Positions 51,956-62,204 are shown, counted from the stretch's first letter. The stretch is 64,000 bases of DNA from Ascoidea rubescens DSM 1968 (GCF_001661345.1 NW_017962915.1:310001-374000); one strand, 5' to 3'. The notes: generated from the sequence alone by a model not told the origin. Numbers and translations are program-made.

Positions 51956-53593
51956 ATGTCTAAACAAGAGTTTCCAATTGACCAAAAAGTTCAGACAATT
52001 CTCAATCAATTTATTGTTCCGAAAAAATTGCTTGATGATGGAATTGATTTATTCACCAAATCAATGGATGAAGGTTTAAGAAATCCCTTGGCTGGCTCTT
52101 CTTTTATGCCTATGATTCCATCATTTATAACAAAAATTCCCACTGGTAAAGAAAAGGGCCTATTTTTAGCTTGTGATCTAGGTGGAACTAATTTCAGAGT
52201 TTGCTCTGTCGAATTAAATGGCGATCACACATTCAATTTAGAACAATTGAAGACAAAGGTCGATCATTCTTATATGGTGGGCGATTCCAACAATTTATTT
52301 AATTTTCTCTCATTGCATGTTAAGGAATTTTTAGAAGTTCACCATGATGAATATCTAAGTTCAAATAAAGATAACCAGCGTTTGAAAATGTCTTTCACTT
52401 TTTCCTTTCCCATCGATCAAACTTGCATAAACCGTGGAAAATTAATCAGATGGACAAAAGGATATGATGTTAAAGATGCTGTTGGACAAGATGTAATAAA
52501 GCTATTTCAATATACTCTAGATCAGCATAAATTACCAGTTGACTTGGTGGCAATCACCAATGACACTGTTGGAACTTTATTAGCTAATAGTTATGTTTCA
52601 AATACTTCCAACCAGACGCTTATTGGTGCAATCTATGGAACAGGCACTAACGGTTGTTATATCGAATCACTTGATAACATTAAAAAATTAAAGCCAGAGA
52701 CAGTAGAAAAATTAAAATCCAAAGGTCAAAATTACATGGTCATTAACACTGAATGGGGTTCTTTTGATAATAGATTACAATGTTTACCAAATACAAAATA
52801 TGATGAGATTCTTGATTCTGAAACTCCTAATCAGGGTTATCATATGTTTGAAAAAAGAATATCTGGAATGTTTTTAGGTGAAATTTTGAGACTAGTTCTT
52901 ATTGATTTGAACCAAAAAAACTTACTTTTAACGGAATTCTATTGTTCTGAGAGTGGAATGGATTTTGGTCAAAACAAAGATCATGGCTCTTATAGCAAAA
53001 ATGCTGCTGGTAAATTCATTCAAGATGGTTTCAATGAATCTGCCAAAAAAAATAATTCAAATTCTTTTAAGAGAAATGGGAGCTTTCAATCGCTATTACA
53101 TATTAGTACAAATTTACCAAGAAGACCAGGCAATAAGACAAATCTACCTCATAGGCTTTTAGCTCCATGGTCCTTATCAACCGAAATTTTATCAACTATT
53201 CAAATTGATGATTCAACTGATTTCAATGTCACCGGATTATTATTACAGGATAAATTGAGGCTATCAACAACTGTCGAAGATAGGTTTATTATTAGAGAAT
53301 TTGTTAGAGCAATCGGAAAAAGAGCAGCGTATTTATCGGCCATTCCAATTGCATCGGTGGTAATACATACTAAAGCAATAGAAAAATTGAAAAAAAATGA
53401 ATTTGTTGAGGTTAGTGGTGATGGTGCAATTTTTGAATTGTATCCCGGTTTCAGAGATATATTACAAAGTGCTCTAAAATTAACTAAACTTGGAAAAGAG
53501 AATAGTAAAAAAATAAAACTTTTAATTACCAAAGATGGAAGTGGTGTTGGAGCTGCTTTGTGTACTGAATCTGCTAACATAATAAATGACTGA
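51956..53593 (+). CDS. GLK1: Glucokinase (hexokinase family), tandem copy 1
   Basis: 545 residues. Hexokinase family with the phosphate-binding loop 'LACDLGGTNFRVCSVELNGD', the sugar-binding segment 'FTFSFPIDQTCINRGKLIRW', the catalytic Asp in 'AITNDTVGTLLANSY', and 'GAIYGTGTNGCYIE'. 'NFRVCSV' and 'INRG-LIRWTKG' place it with Glk1 glucokinases rather than Hxk1/2. It phosphorylates glucose at C6. No N-terminal Hxk2-type Lys/Met regulatory peptide is seen. A 40-residue polar insert (about 325-380, Asn/Lys/Ser-rich) is longer than in copy 2. The second copy lies 1.06 kb downstream on the same strand, so the pair arose by tandem duplication and then diverged. Confidence 0.92.
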   Translation: MSKQEFPIDQKVQTILNQFIVPKKLLDDGIDLFTKSMDEGLRNPLAGSSFMPMIPSFITKIPTGKEKGLFLACDLGGTNFRVCSVELNGDHTFNLEQLKTKVDHSYMVGDSNNLFNFLSLHVKEFLEVHHDEYLSSNKDNQRLKMSFTFSFPIDQTCINRGKLIRWTKGYDVKDAVGQDVIKLFQYTLDQHKLPVDLVAITNDTVGTLLANSYVSNTSNQTLIGAIYGTGTNGCYIESLDNIKKLKPETVEKLKSKGQNYMVINTEWGSFDNRLQCLPNTKYDEILDSETPNQGYHMFEKRISGMFLGEILRLVLIDLNQKNLLLTEFYCSESGMDFGQNKDHGSYSKNAAGKFIQDGFNESAKKNNSNSFKRNGSFQSLLHISTNLPRRPGNKTNLPHRLLAPWSLSTEILSTIQIDDSTDFNVTGLLLQDKLRLSTTVEDRFIIREFVRAIGKRAAYLSAIPIASVVIHTKAIEKLKKNEFVEVSGDGAIFELYPGFRDILQSALKLTKLGKENSKKIKLLITKDGSGVGAALCTESANIIND

Positions 53594-54649
53594 GTTTGTT
53601 TTGGGTTGTTTTTTTTGATGATATTTAACTTCTTAAGTAAATATAAATATAAAACCTTTTTTTAAAATATTAGAAGCAAATTTGAATAATTTCAACTGAT
53701 CAGTCCAATGGTTATAAATTAACAAATAATGATCAGTCAAAAACAAAAATACATAATTTATAATTTAGACTAAATAAATTCTGTTTTAATTAAAGTATTC
53801 ATCGTAACTAGAATTCATAACTTTTGAATGATCCGGGTCTTTAGTTATTCAAGCATATACCCTTGATAGTTCAATAAAAAAAGCTTGAGTTCAAGAAGGA
53901 AACTTGAATTTATAATAAAAATAAAAAATTCCAAATATTTTGAGTTTTGATTTTTGGGTGTCAATAAAATTAATATTAGTAATTTTATAAGGTAAAAAGG
54001 TTGAAGAACGGCAAATAAAGTTGTAATAAACAACAAAAACGACCAATATCAATTGAAAGTTGGTAGTGTGCTGAGAAAATCTTAAAAAAATTGACTTTTA
54101 TCAAATGGTTATTGGTGTGATTGTTCAGGGATGCAATTAAAATCCATACCAAGACTACGGAAAAACACCAATTGTTCTGCTAGCTGGTTATTCCCCAATA
54201 ACTTTAAATATGACCCCACGGAAAAACTTTTAACTTTAAATTAATCCGGGAATCTGCAGCAATTTTGAGTCTGGAGCAACCATTTTCTGTTCTTCTAAAA
54301 AACTAGCAAATCACAAACAGCAGAAAGCAGAAAGATACTATTGTATTATTCAATAACCTGAAATGAGAAACGGGGAACTGCTTTATCTGAATATTAAGGT
54401 TAGAAACAAACAAAAAAGCAAAAATAACTGTGACGTTGTTCAGGGATATAACTGTAGAATACCATGTACTATTTTACTATTTCTGACCCTTTTCCCTATT
54501 TTTTTAAAAAAAATTTGCTATCAACTGTTTTATTTTAATATAAATTAAACAGTGATTTCTTCTTTTTTATTAATACTCTATAAAAGCAAATTACTTTACA
54601 TATCTATAAAACATTGTTATTATATCATTTTTCAAAATTTTTTAACAAT
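53594..54649. promoter_or_regulatory. Spacer between the tandem glucokinases
   Basis: About 1.05 kb. Contains CGGAAAA twice (54159-54165 and 54220-54226), matching the Rgt1 half-site CGGANNA known from yeast hexose-responsive promoters, both about 430-490 bp before copy 2. No gene. Confidence 0.4.
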
Positions 54650-56263
54650 ATGGCAGTTTCAAAATCAGACAATCAAAACAAAAAAGCAGAAATTCAAGAG
54701 TTTCTTAAACAATTTGAAGTTTCTCAAGGATTAATTAATGATGGTGTAAAGCTATTTCGAGAATCCATGAGGAAAGGTTTAGAAAATGATTCTTCTAATA
54801 CTTCAACTCTCCCAATGATTCCATCATTTATTACCGAAATTCCAAATGGTAAGGAGAAAGGGTTATTTTTGGCTTGTGATCTAGGTGGGACAAATTTTAG
54901 AGTCTGTTCTGTTAGATTAAATGGTGATCATACTTTTAATTTAGAACAATTAAAGTCGAAGGTTGATGGATATTGTATGAGATCAACAGGAAAAGAACTC
55001 TTTCGATTTTTAGCGCAACGAATTCATAACTTTCTTGAATTAAATCATCAAGAATATCTAATGAGAAACAACTCACTAAAAAGCATTGAAAGGTTGGATT
55101 TTAAGCAAAACGACAAATTAAAAATGTCATTTACCTTTTCATTTCCAATCAATCAAACATCGCTTAATAGAGGAGAACTAATTAGATGGACAAAAGGCTT
55201 TAATATTGACGATGTTATTGGAAAAGATATTGTCGAGGAATTTCAAAAAGAGATTGACAATTTAAAACTACCAGTTAAATTAGTTGCTATTACAAACGAT
55301 ACCGTTGGTACACTATTGGCAAATAGTTATGGATCAATTCTTGAAAGCTCAACAACAATTGGTTGTATATTTGGTACAGGTACTAATGGTTGTTATGTTG
55401 AAAATCTTAACAGCATCAAAAAACTATCTGCAAAAGCCAAAGAAGAATTATTATTGAAGAAACAAAACAAAATGATTATAAATACTGAATGGGGATCCTT
55501 TGATAATAATTTAGAAATTTTACCAAATACTAAATACGATCAAATAGTCAACCAGGAAACTCCAAATCCGGGAGTTCATATGTTTGAAAAAAGAATATCT
55601 GGAATGTTTTTGGGTGAGTTAGTTAGATTAATTATCATTGATTTGCACAAAAGAAGTTACATTCTTTCACAATATTCAACTGAAGAATCCCAAAGTAAAA
55701 AGCCTGTAAGTGCAGAATATGAAATCATTTCTAAAACTTCAAACACAGAATCATTTTTACAGATTTCTAAGAATTTACCAAGAGAAAATGATAAACCTAT
55801 AACACTACCACACAGATTATTAAGACCATGGGCATTTCAAACCGAGGTTTTATCAAAGCTTGAAATAGATGATTCCACTGATTTGAAAATAAGTAAATTG
55901 TGTTATGATAATGACTTAAGATTAGAAACAACTTTGGAGGACCGTCGTATCATTCAAAAAGTAGTTAAAGCTGTTTCAAAAAGAGCAGCATATCTTTCAG
56001 CAATCCCAATTGCAGCAATCATATTACAACAAAATGATGGAAAGCCTCCAAAAGAAGAAATTCAAGTTGGAGCCGATGGAGCTGTTATTGAGTTTTATCC
56101 AGAATTTAAGGAACACATCATGGAAGCACTTAGATTGACAGAATTAACTGAGGCAGGAGCTGGTAAAATCAAGTTTACAATTGCAAAAGATGGAAGTGGA
56201 GTTGGTGCAGCATTATGTTCAAAAACAGCAGAAACTTTAAGCCAAAACAACACCTCTCTATAG
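54650..56263 (+). CDS. GLK1: Glucokinase (hexokinase family), tandem copy 2
   Basis: 537 residues from Met at 54650 ('MAVSKSDNQNKKAEIQEF'), which aligns with the start of copy 1; an in-frame Met 12 codons upstream is less likely. All core motifs are intact: 'LACDLGGTNFRVCSVRLNGD', 'FTFSFPINQTSLNRGELIRW', 'AITNDTVGTLLANSYGS', 'GCIFGTGTNGCYVE' and the C-terminal 'IAKDGSGVGAALCSKTAETL'. 'SLNRG' and 'GCIFGTGTNG' match classical Glk1 exactly, so this copy looks the more conserved of the two. The copies share nearly all blocks but differ in the 330-380 region and in many conservative positions, so the duplication is not recent. Confidence 0.93.
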   Translation: MAVSKSDNQNKKAEIQEFLKQFEVSQGLINDGVKLFRESMRKGLENDSSNTSTLPMIPSFITEIPNGKEKGLFLACDLGGTNFRVCSVRLNGDHTFNLEQLKSKVDGYCMRSTGKELFRFLAQRIHNFLELNHQEYLMRNNSLKSIERLDFKQNDKLKMSFTFSFPINQTSLNRGELIRWTKGFNIDDVIGKDIVEEFQKEIDNLKLPVKLVAITNDTVGTLLANSYGSILESSTTIGCIFGTGTNGCYVENLNSIKKLSAKAKEELLLKKQNKMIINTEWGSFDNNLEILPNTKYDQIVNQETPNPGVHMFEKRISGMFLGELVRLIIIDLHKRSYILSQYSTEESQSKKPVSAEYEIISKTSNTESFLQISKNLPRENDKPITLPHRLLRPWAFQTEVLSKLEIDDSTDLKISKLCYDNDLRLETTLEDRRIIQKVVKAVSKRAAYLSAIPIAAIILQQNDGKPPKEEIQVGADGAVIEFYPEFKEHIMEALRLTELTEAGAGKIKFTIAKDGSGVGAALCSKTAETLSQNNTSL

Positions 56264-56617
56264 ATTGTTTTTTTTTTGCTGATGAATATATTTTTCATTT
56301 TTATTTTTATTTTTATTCTTATTCTTATTCTTATTTTTATTTCTTTTTCATTTCTTTTTATTTTATGTCTTATGTCTTATGTCTTATGTCTATTACTTTA
56401 GGTTTTTTATGTCAAGGTTCCAAAAAGCATCAAGCATTTTAGAACCATTTTTATATATTTTGATAAAAGTGTATAAGAATGAAAATTGAAATTCCGGTAG
56501 TCTCGTAAAATCACGTGACGTAACTGTCAATCTGGGGATTTCTTATTGTAAGAATCCAGGAACCAATTTTCTAGACAATTAATTAGCTGCCACAAATAGT
56601 GCCCAACTATAATCAGA
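56264..56617. promoter_or_regulatory. Glucokinase 3' region and YHC1 promoter
   Basis: 354 bp. It starts with (TTTTTA/TTCTTA)n tracts, then four TATGTCT units (56364-56391). A TCACGTGAC palindrome (CACGTG at 56512-56517), the ideal Cbf1/Pho4-type E-box, sits about 100 bp before YHC1. Confidence 0.5.
56364..56391 (+). repeat. (TATGTCT)4 tandem repeat
   Basis: Four exact heptamers in the 3' region of glucokinase copy 2. Confidence 0.85.
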
Positions 56618-57769
56618 ATGCCTAAATATTACTGTGACTATTGTCGAATCTATCTTACCCACGACTCTGCTAGTGTCAGGAAATCTCATTTTATTGGTAA
56701 GAACCATATTAAATATGTCTGCGATTATTATGAGCAAGAAGCGAAAAAATTAGGAATTTGGAATCCTGAAAATATTATCAACGAATATAAAATAGAGGAT
56801 TATTATAAGGGATGCCCTACTATTAAGAATTCTCTCGATGATTTTGATCTGGTTAGTGGCTCTTCGAGGAAAGCAAATGCTGGTAACAATAACTTGAGTG
56901 ATACCAATCATGTCAGCAGCAGTAGTAAAAATAAAAGCGAAAACTTAGTGAATGGAAATGATATTAATGAAATTGAAAACAAGGTATTGCCACCACCACC
57001 TACTTTGCCTAACATGCCCAACCCACCTTCAAGTGCCTATAATACTGTTCAAAGTGATAAGGGTTATAGCAATGGCAGCCATTTTGTTAATACTGGGATT
57101 AACAAGTATCATAACATTGCTAATAAAACTAGTAACTCTTTCAACAATATCAGTTTAGTTAAAAGCTCCTCACCGTTATCGAATTTAATAACAGTTAATG
57201 ATAATAATCACAATAAATTTAATAACAAAAGCAATAGTCATCTCAGTACGAATAGTTATAACAACAAAAATAATAATAACAATGGCAATAATATCAGTAG
57301 CATTAATAATGTATTAGGAAACACTGGAAATATCGTTAAAAAGTCAGGGTTTTTGCTTAATCCAAATATGAATTTTAATCCACCAAACAACAAATCAAAT
57401 TATTATAATAATAAGAGCAATAATTATAATTACAACAACAGCAACAATAGTAATATTAATAATAATATCAACAATAATATCAGTAGTATCAATAATATCA
57501 ATAATAATAGTAATATTAATAATAATAGCTTTAATAGGAATCAATTTCATGGGGGAAACAAAAGCTATCAAAATAATAATTATCAGAATAATAATTATCA
57601 AAATAATAATTATCAAAAGAAAAGTTACCATTCAAATAATCGACAGTTTAATAGTTCTAATAACATGAATAACAACAATAATATCAATACTAACAAATAC
57701 TCTGTGAATAAACCAAATTTAAATGGAAATCGTCAATATAAAAGAAGCTACAATAATTTTTCAAGATAA
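56618..57769 (+). CDS. YHC1: U1 snRNP protein C, with an Asn-rich extension
   Basis: The first 60 residues are a textbook U1-C zinc finger: '[20 protein letters not shown]' and '[20 protein letters not shown]', with Cys6, Cys9, His24 and His30 as C2H2 ligands. U1-C stabilises pairing of U1 snRNA with the 5' splice site. A short proline-rich piece ('[16 protein letters not shown]') remains in the middle, but from about residue 155 the protein is almost pure Asn/Ser/Tyr/Lys low-complexity sequence with 'NNYQ' repeats. At 383 aa it is much longer than the yeast protein (about 230). Codons in the tail vary (AAT/AAC mixed), so it is not simple recent triplet slippage. Confidence 0.93.
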   Translation: MPKYYCDYCRIYLTHDSASVRKSHFIGKNHIKYVCDYYEQEAKKLGIWNPENIINEYKIEDYYKGCPTIKNSLDDFDLVSGSSRKANAGNNNLSDTNHVSSSSKNKSENLVNGNDINEIENKVLPPPPTLPNMPNPPSSAYNTVQSDKGYSNGSHFVNTGINKYHNIANKTSNSFNNISLVKSSSPLSNLITVNDNNHNKFNNKSNSHLSTNSYNNKNNNNNGNNISSINNVLGNTGNIVKKSGFLLNPNMNFNPPNNKSNYYNNKSNNYNYNNSNNSNINNNINNNISSINNINNNSNINNNSFNRNQFHGGNKSYQNNNYQNNNYQNNNYQKKSYHSNNRQFNSSNNMNNNNNINTNKYSVNKPNLNGNRQYKRSYNNFSR

Positions 57770-58029
57770 ATAATTATTTTTATTACGTTTTTTGTTTTTT
57801 TTAAGGAAAAAAGGGATATAAATTAGGAAGTTTTACCTAGAAAATTATTAAAAACTGTTTTTTTAATTATTTCAAATTTTCTAGACCAAAAAAAGACTAT
57901 AATATATAACGACATAGAATCTAATAGGAAAAAAATTACAAAAGTACAAATATAAAACAAACTAATAAAACGTAAAAAAATAATATTTATTAGGCACCTT
58001 TAAAGTCTGGATTGATCATTATAAGCAAT

Positions 58030-58338
58030 TTAAAACCTATGTTTGCAAGGAAATTTACGCATATATTCGCGCTCTTCTCTGCTTTGCTCTTCAAATAAAT
58101 TATATATCTCGTTAAGATGTTTTGTTTCTTTATCTTCTTGATTAGCGAAAGGAATAGCACCTTCATAAACTTTTTGTTTCTTTTCACTTTTCTTAAAGTT
58201 AATAAATGGGAAGTTGGGCATGATTACTGTATTTTGATCAAATTCTGAACATTGTGGTTTTTCAGTTTGAGGTGGAAATACTTTTGGAAGTTGGGATTTG
58301 TTTTGTTTTGGTTGTTCTTCAGATATAGTCATTTTCAA
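58030..58338 (-). CDS. Small hypothetical protein
   Basis: 102 codons, Met at 58338 (or 58332). Composition is ordinary and charged, without the Asn or poly-Lys bias of chance ORFs nearby. 'PNFPFINFKKSEKKQKVYEG' and 'EIYNLFEEQSREEREYMRKF' look like short helices. I recognise no domain, signal or membrane segment. It converges with YHC1 and diverges from TUL1, filling an otherwise empty 1.2 kb gap, which makes a real gene plausible. It could also be the last exon of a longer spliced gene. Confidence 0.4.
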   Translation of the reverse strand: MKMTISEEQPKQNKSQLPKVFPPQTEKPQCSEFDQNTVIMPNFPFINFKKSEKKQKVYEGAIPFANQEDKETKHLNEIYNLFEEQSREEREYMRKFPCKHRF

Positions 58339-59003
58339 TTATTTTTTTGAAGTTTTATTGGTTTAGCTTTGAATCGAGTTGCAAAATATTATCTTTTATA
58401 TCTTTTAGCTTGGACTGGATATAGTTAAAAACGAGTGTTTAGTTTTGAGAAATACAAACTTCTATATTCTTTTCTTGAAGAATAAGGCGATATTTATACT
58501 AGTGATACTGCCAACGAATAAACAATCAAAACCATCTTAAAACGGATAAAGATTATCTAGAGCTCATTTAGCCAGAAACTTCTGGTCTCAGTGGGTCATC
58601 TGTCAAACATCAGTTTTGTAGGACAATAAGTATATGCGTGTGTTGGATCGATCTAGAGACTACCTCTTGTTGGTTGCTTCGCCCATTTCAATCGTAAAAC
58701 AAGTCTTCTCCCAATATTCAACAACAAAAAGGCTTAGTCCTCCACACTCAAACCAGACACAGAGATGGCCCAACTGGAACCGACCAAAATGTGTCAACGC
58801 TGCAACAGGATGAAAACAGATTCTACTAGAGCCCTGATATAAACACCAGAGCCCTGATAAAACAATAAAGCCCTGATGAGGCCGACAGAGCCCTATTCGG
58901 TCCGAGAGCGCCGCACAAGACCGACGCCACGCCGACAAGCTGAAGAAGAACCTGAAGCAGCAAAACCATCAAATCTCTCTATCTCACACAGGAGAGAGTA
59001 GTT
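58339..59003. promoter_or_regulatory. TUL1 upstream region with a 20-bp-phased repeat
   Basis: 665 bp. GC content rises from about 58560. Four copies of GCCCTGAT or a close variant start at 58831, 58851, 58870 and 58890, about 20 bp (two helical turns) apart. No gene is supported; a 92-codon minus-strand ORF across it looks like chance. Confidence 0.5.
58831..58897 (+). repeat. Phased GCCCTGAT repeat in the TUL1 promoter
   Basis: Three exact copies and one with two mismatches (GCCCTATT), at 19-20 bp spacing, mostly preceded by AGA or AGAG. They lie 105-175 bp upstream of the TUL1 start. Regular spacing on one helix face suggests a multi-site regulator binding array. Confidence 0.6.
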
Positions 59004-61733
59004 GTGATGCCTAGAATAAACCCAACGACCTTGATCTTTTTCATCATCTTTCTCACCTTCATCTTTCCCTCGCCCAACTCCAACTCGATAGTAACTTCCC
59101 GTCAGAAGAGGCAGATCAAGTCTTATCAAGCATACAAAAACCACTTGCGAGAATCCATCTACAATTCAACGTATGCTCAAGGTTATGGTAATGCAACAGG
59201 CTTTCTATTATCCTATGATGATGCTTTTTTAAATAGAAACATCTCCCACTGGCCATTCCCCGACAGAGATTACAACAATTTTATAGAAAATCAGAATTAC
59301 TCAATTTTACCAAATTTGGTTTCAAAATTTGCTCGAAATATATGGAGTTACGAGTTTTTAAAGAATGATAATCAGATCAATGATGGAAAAAACGAAAACG
59401 TTGAAATGAACATGGGTTTACCAGGCAGTGCAAATAAAAAAAATCAATTAGTTTTTTTTCCCAACATAACAGGGACATTAAGAGGCGACTTTCAGAGACT
59501 TCCACTAAACTTTACCAAAATTCATATGCCAATTCCTCCTCTTTTTAAAACCGACACTGATATATATCCAGATTGGGACTACGATAATAATACAGATAAC
59601 GACAACGATGATAACATCATTATTAATAACAACAACAATGACAACAATAACAATAACAATAATAATAATAATCAAGCAAAATTACTCTCAAATGAAATCA
59701 TAGATGGCGAAACACTATTTGGCAGTTTTGCATCAGATGGAACAGAATTTCAAGATGACCAGTTCTTATTTCTGGATCTTGATAATAATTACAATAATGC
59801 AACACCTTCTTCGAAAATCGGAAACATAACTCAATTGAATGGCAATATCAAGTTAGATATTTTTAATTATGAAAACTCAATTGATTTTTTAAATAAATTT
59901 TCTGAAGATTCAGATAAAGACTATTCAAGCTTTGATTCTTTAAATTATATTTACCTAAAATTGAATTTTGACTCTTATAACCAAGATGATGATCATCATT
60001 TTACAATGAAGGGTTTGTATGACCAAAAAACTGGTAACATCATATCAATAACTGATTCAATTAAATTCGAAGGTTATTGGGAATTACCTCATCTAATCCT
60101 AGACAAATCTTCTTCTTTATCCTTTTTTAAAGATTTTAATACAACTAAAAAATTCCAATATTTAAAATCTTTGCAATCCAATTTAGATTACAGTTTTGTG
60201 GATTTCGATTACCTAGTCGAAAGAAATAAATTGGCTTCAAATTGTGAATACGTCTCTTATTTACACGTCGACTCAATTAATGATTCTAATCTAAATACTC
60301 ATGATATCAATGAAATCGAAAAAGAATTAAGAAATCCAATTGGTAGACCAGTTAAAAAATTACCAAATTTAAAAATCTCAACTGGCGTATTTTATTCTCC
60401 TGATTGTGGAATCTTACTAAAAATTAATGAAAAAAACCCATTAATTGGCGTAAGAAAAGAGGTTCATTTGAAAAGTTTAAGAAATATCGTCCTAATCGGT
60501 ATAATAATCCTATTTTCTCAAATCTTGCTAACAATTAGACAAATGGATTATACAAATACTCCCTCAAGTATTTCAAAGATTTCCTTTTATTCAATTTCAA
60601 TCATGAATTTAATCGATGGCTCGCTATGTATGCTTTTCATTTTATCTTCAGCTTTAATCTTTGAATTGTTTATACCATTGGCAATTAGTGGCTTTTTGGC
60701 CTTTATCCTATCCAGTGTCTTTGAAGTTAGATATCTTATTTTAATCAATCATTCACAAATTAATGAAAGATCTATAAACATATGGACTGCTTTAAGAGGA
60801 GAAACTATTGATAATAGTAATAACAATAGAAATAATAGAACCAATAATAATAATAATAATAGTAATAATGCATCAAGAAATGATAACGCCTCAGAAGATC
60901 CAAATCAACCATTATTACCCACTTCACAAGCACCGCAAGATCTTCCACAAATCCAGCAACCTACTCTACCTGCGACTCAACAAACAGCTAATACTTTCCC
61001 ACAAGATGAACAAACTATTGGCAGTTCAATATTTTCAAGATCTTTTTTCTCATTAATCATTTTTACATTTTTAATACTAAATGCAAGCATGTGGTCTAGA
61101 AATGCTAGAAGAAGTTTTGAATTTATATGTTTTTTTTTGCTTAATTCATTTTGGGTCCCACAATTTTTCAGAAATTTAATACGTGGTTCAAGCAGATCTT
61201 TTAAATGGGAATTTATAATTGGAACTTCATTCATAAGATTTTTTCCCATAGCATACATTACAATGGTTAAAACAAATCCCTTTAATCATCATTATGATCC
61301 AACAATGTGTTTCACGATATTAATATGGCTAATAATTCAAATTTTCTTATTATTTTTACAAGATTGTTTAGGTCCTAGATTTTTGCTACCAAAGTCTTGG
61401 CTACCAAATATCTATAATTATCACCCAATTTTAAAAGAAGTTGATTTAGAAAATGGATTTGGTCTCGAAAGAGGTGACAATACTAATAAAAACAATGATG
61501 ATGACAATTTTGAACCAGGAAAATTTAAAGTGGATTGTGCTATTTGCATGAATGATATTGAATTACCAATAATCAGAAACGAAGATGAACAGTTGAAAGA
61601 GATCAATGAATTGAATGCTAAGAAATACATGGTAACACCATGTAGACATATTTTCCATACTGAATGTTTGGAGGGATGGATGAAATACAAATTACAATGT
61701 CCTGTATGCAGAAGTTCTTTACCTCCAATATGA
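59004..61733 (+). CDS. TUL1: Tul1/DscA-like Golgi transmembrane RING ubiquitin ligase
   Basis: 909 residues. A signal sequence ('LIFFIIFLTFIFPSPNSNS') is followed by a long lumenal domain with Asn-glycosylation sites and 'RNISHWPFPDRDYNNF'. Several membrane helices lie between about 490 and 800. The C-terminus is a RING-H2 finger: 'CAICMND', 'CRHIFHTECLEGWM' and 'CPVCRSSLPPI' (about 845-909). Tul1 is the E3 of the Dsc complex, which ubiquitinates membrane proteins with exposed polar helices at the Golgi/endosome for degradation. It is about 150 residues longer than the S. cerevisiae protein, largely from Asn/Asp runs (near 59580-59675 and 60820-60870). Met at 59007 is an equal choice. The promoter bears the phased repeat. 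Confidence 0.92.
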   Translation: MMPRINPTTLIFFIIFLTFIFPSPNSNSIVTSRQKRQIKSYQAYKNHLRESIYNSTYAQGYGNATGFLLSYDDAFLNRNISHWPFPDRDYNNFIENQNYSILPNLVSKFARNIWSYEFLKNDNQINDGKNENVEMNMGLPGSANKKNQLVFFPNITGTLRGDFQRLPLNFTKIHMPIPPLFKTDTDIYPDWDYDNNTDNDNDDNIIINNNNNDNNNNNNNNNNQAKLLSNEIIDGETLFGSFASDGTEFQDDQFLFLDLDNNYNNATPSSKIGNITQLNGNIKLDIFNYENSIDFLNKFSEDSDKDYSSFDSLNYIYLKLNFDSYNQDDDHHFTMKGLYDQKTGNIISITDSIKFEGYWELPHLILDKSSSLSFFKDFNTTKKFQYLKSLQSNLDYSFVDFDYLVERNKLASNCEYVSYLHVDSINDSNLNTHDINEIEKELRNPIGRPVKKLPNLKISTGVFYSPDCGILLKINEKNPLIGVRKEVHLKSLRNIVLIGIIILFSQILLTIRQMDYTNTPSSISKISFYSISIMNLIDGSLCMLFILSSALIFELFIPLAISGFLAFILSSVFEVRYLILINHSQINERSINIWTALRGETIDNSNNNRNNRTNNNNNNSNNASRNDNASEDPNQPLLPTSQAPQDLPQIQQPTLPATQQTANTFPQDEQTIGSSIFSRSFFSLIIFTFLILNASMWSRNARRSFEFICFFLLNSFWVPQFFRNLIRGSSRSFKWEFIIGTSFIRFFPIAYITMVKTNPFNHHYDPTMCFTILIWLIIQIFLLFLQDCLGPRFLLPKSWLPNIYNYHPILKEVDLENGFGLERGDNTNKNNDDDNFEPGKFKVDCAICMNDIELPIIRNEDEQLKEINELNAKKYMVTPCRHIFHTECLEGWMKYKLQCPVCRSSLPPI

Positions 61734-62091
61734 GGATGAGCTGTTATTATATCTATGTATTTATGATGTACTTATGATTTGTTTACGATTTGTTTACGAT
61801 TTATTTAATGCGAAGCTTTTCTAATACCCAATTCCTATCTGCCATCAGCGTATTGTCTCTCCCCAAAATATAAACGGAAAAAGTGCATCATGGGAAACTC
61901 GACAAAAATAAAATCATATATAGCCATTCATGTAATAATTGCACACTTCTCTTAACATATTTATCTCAACAAGCCTACATAATCAAATATAATTTCTATT
62001 TCTAAATATTAAAAAAAAGAATTAAACAATAAGGTTAAAAGTTCGAAAAGAAGCCTTGTCGCGAATTTTCAACCAAGAACACAAAAAAAAT
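61734..62091. other. TUL1 3' region
   Basis: About 360 bp. Three ATTTGTTTACGATTT-like units follow the TUL1 stop (about 61775-61805). The right end holds the poly-A (minus-strand T8) terminator of the tRNA at about 62082-62090. No gene. Confidence 0.5.
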
Positions 62092-62204
62092 GGTTGCAAG
62101 GAGGTTCGAACTCCTGCCTCTTTCGAGATCCGATTACCCACTTTCTAAAGTGAAAGTTATCTAGAACTTGAGTCGGACGCCTTAGACCTCTCGGCCATAC
62201 AACC
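62092..62204 (-). tRNA. tRNA-Leu(CAA) with intron
   Basis: Minus strand. Acceptor GGTTGTA pairs with TGCAACC; D-arm 'TGGCCGAGAGGTCTAAGGC'; anticodon stem TCCGA/TCGGA with anticodon CAA (62168-62170); a 32-bp intron (62135-62166) after position 37; long class II variable arm; T-arm AGGAG-TTCGAAC-CTCCT. The intron-containing tRNA-Leu(CAA) is common to many yeasts. Box A/B-like sequences are internal, and a T8 run follows as Pol III terminator. No CCA is encoded, as expected. Confidence 0.95.
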
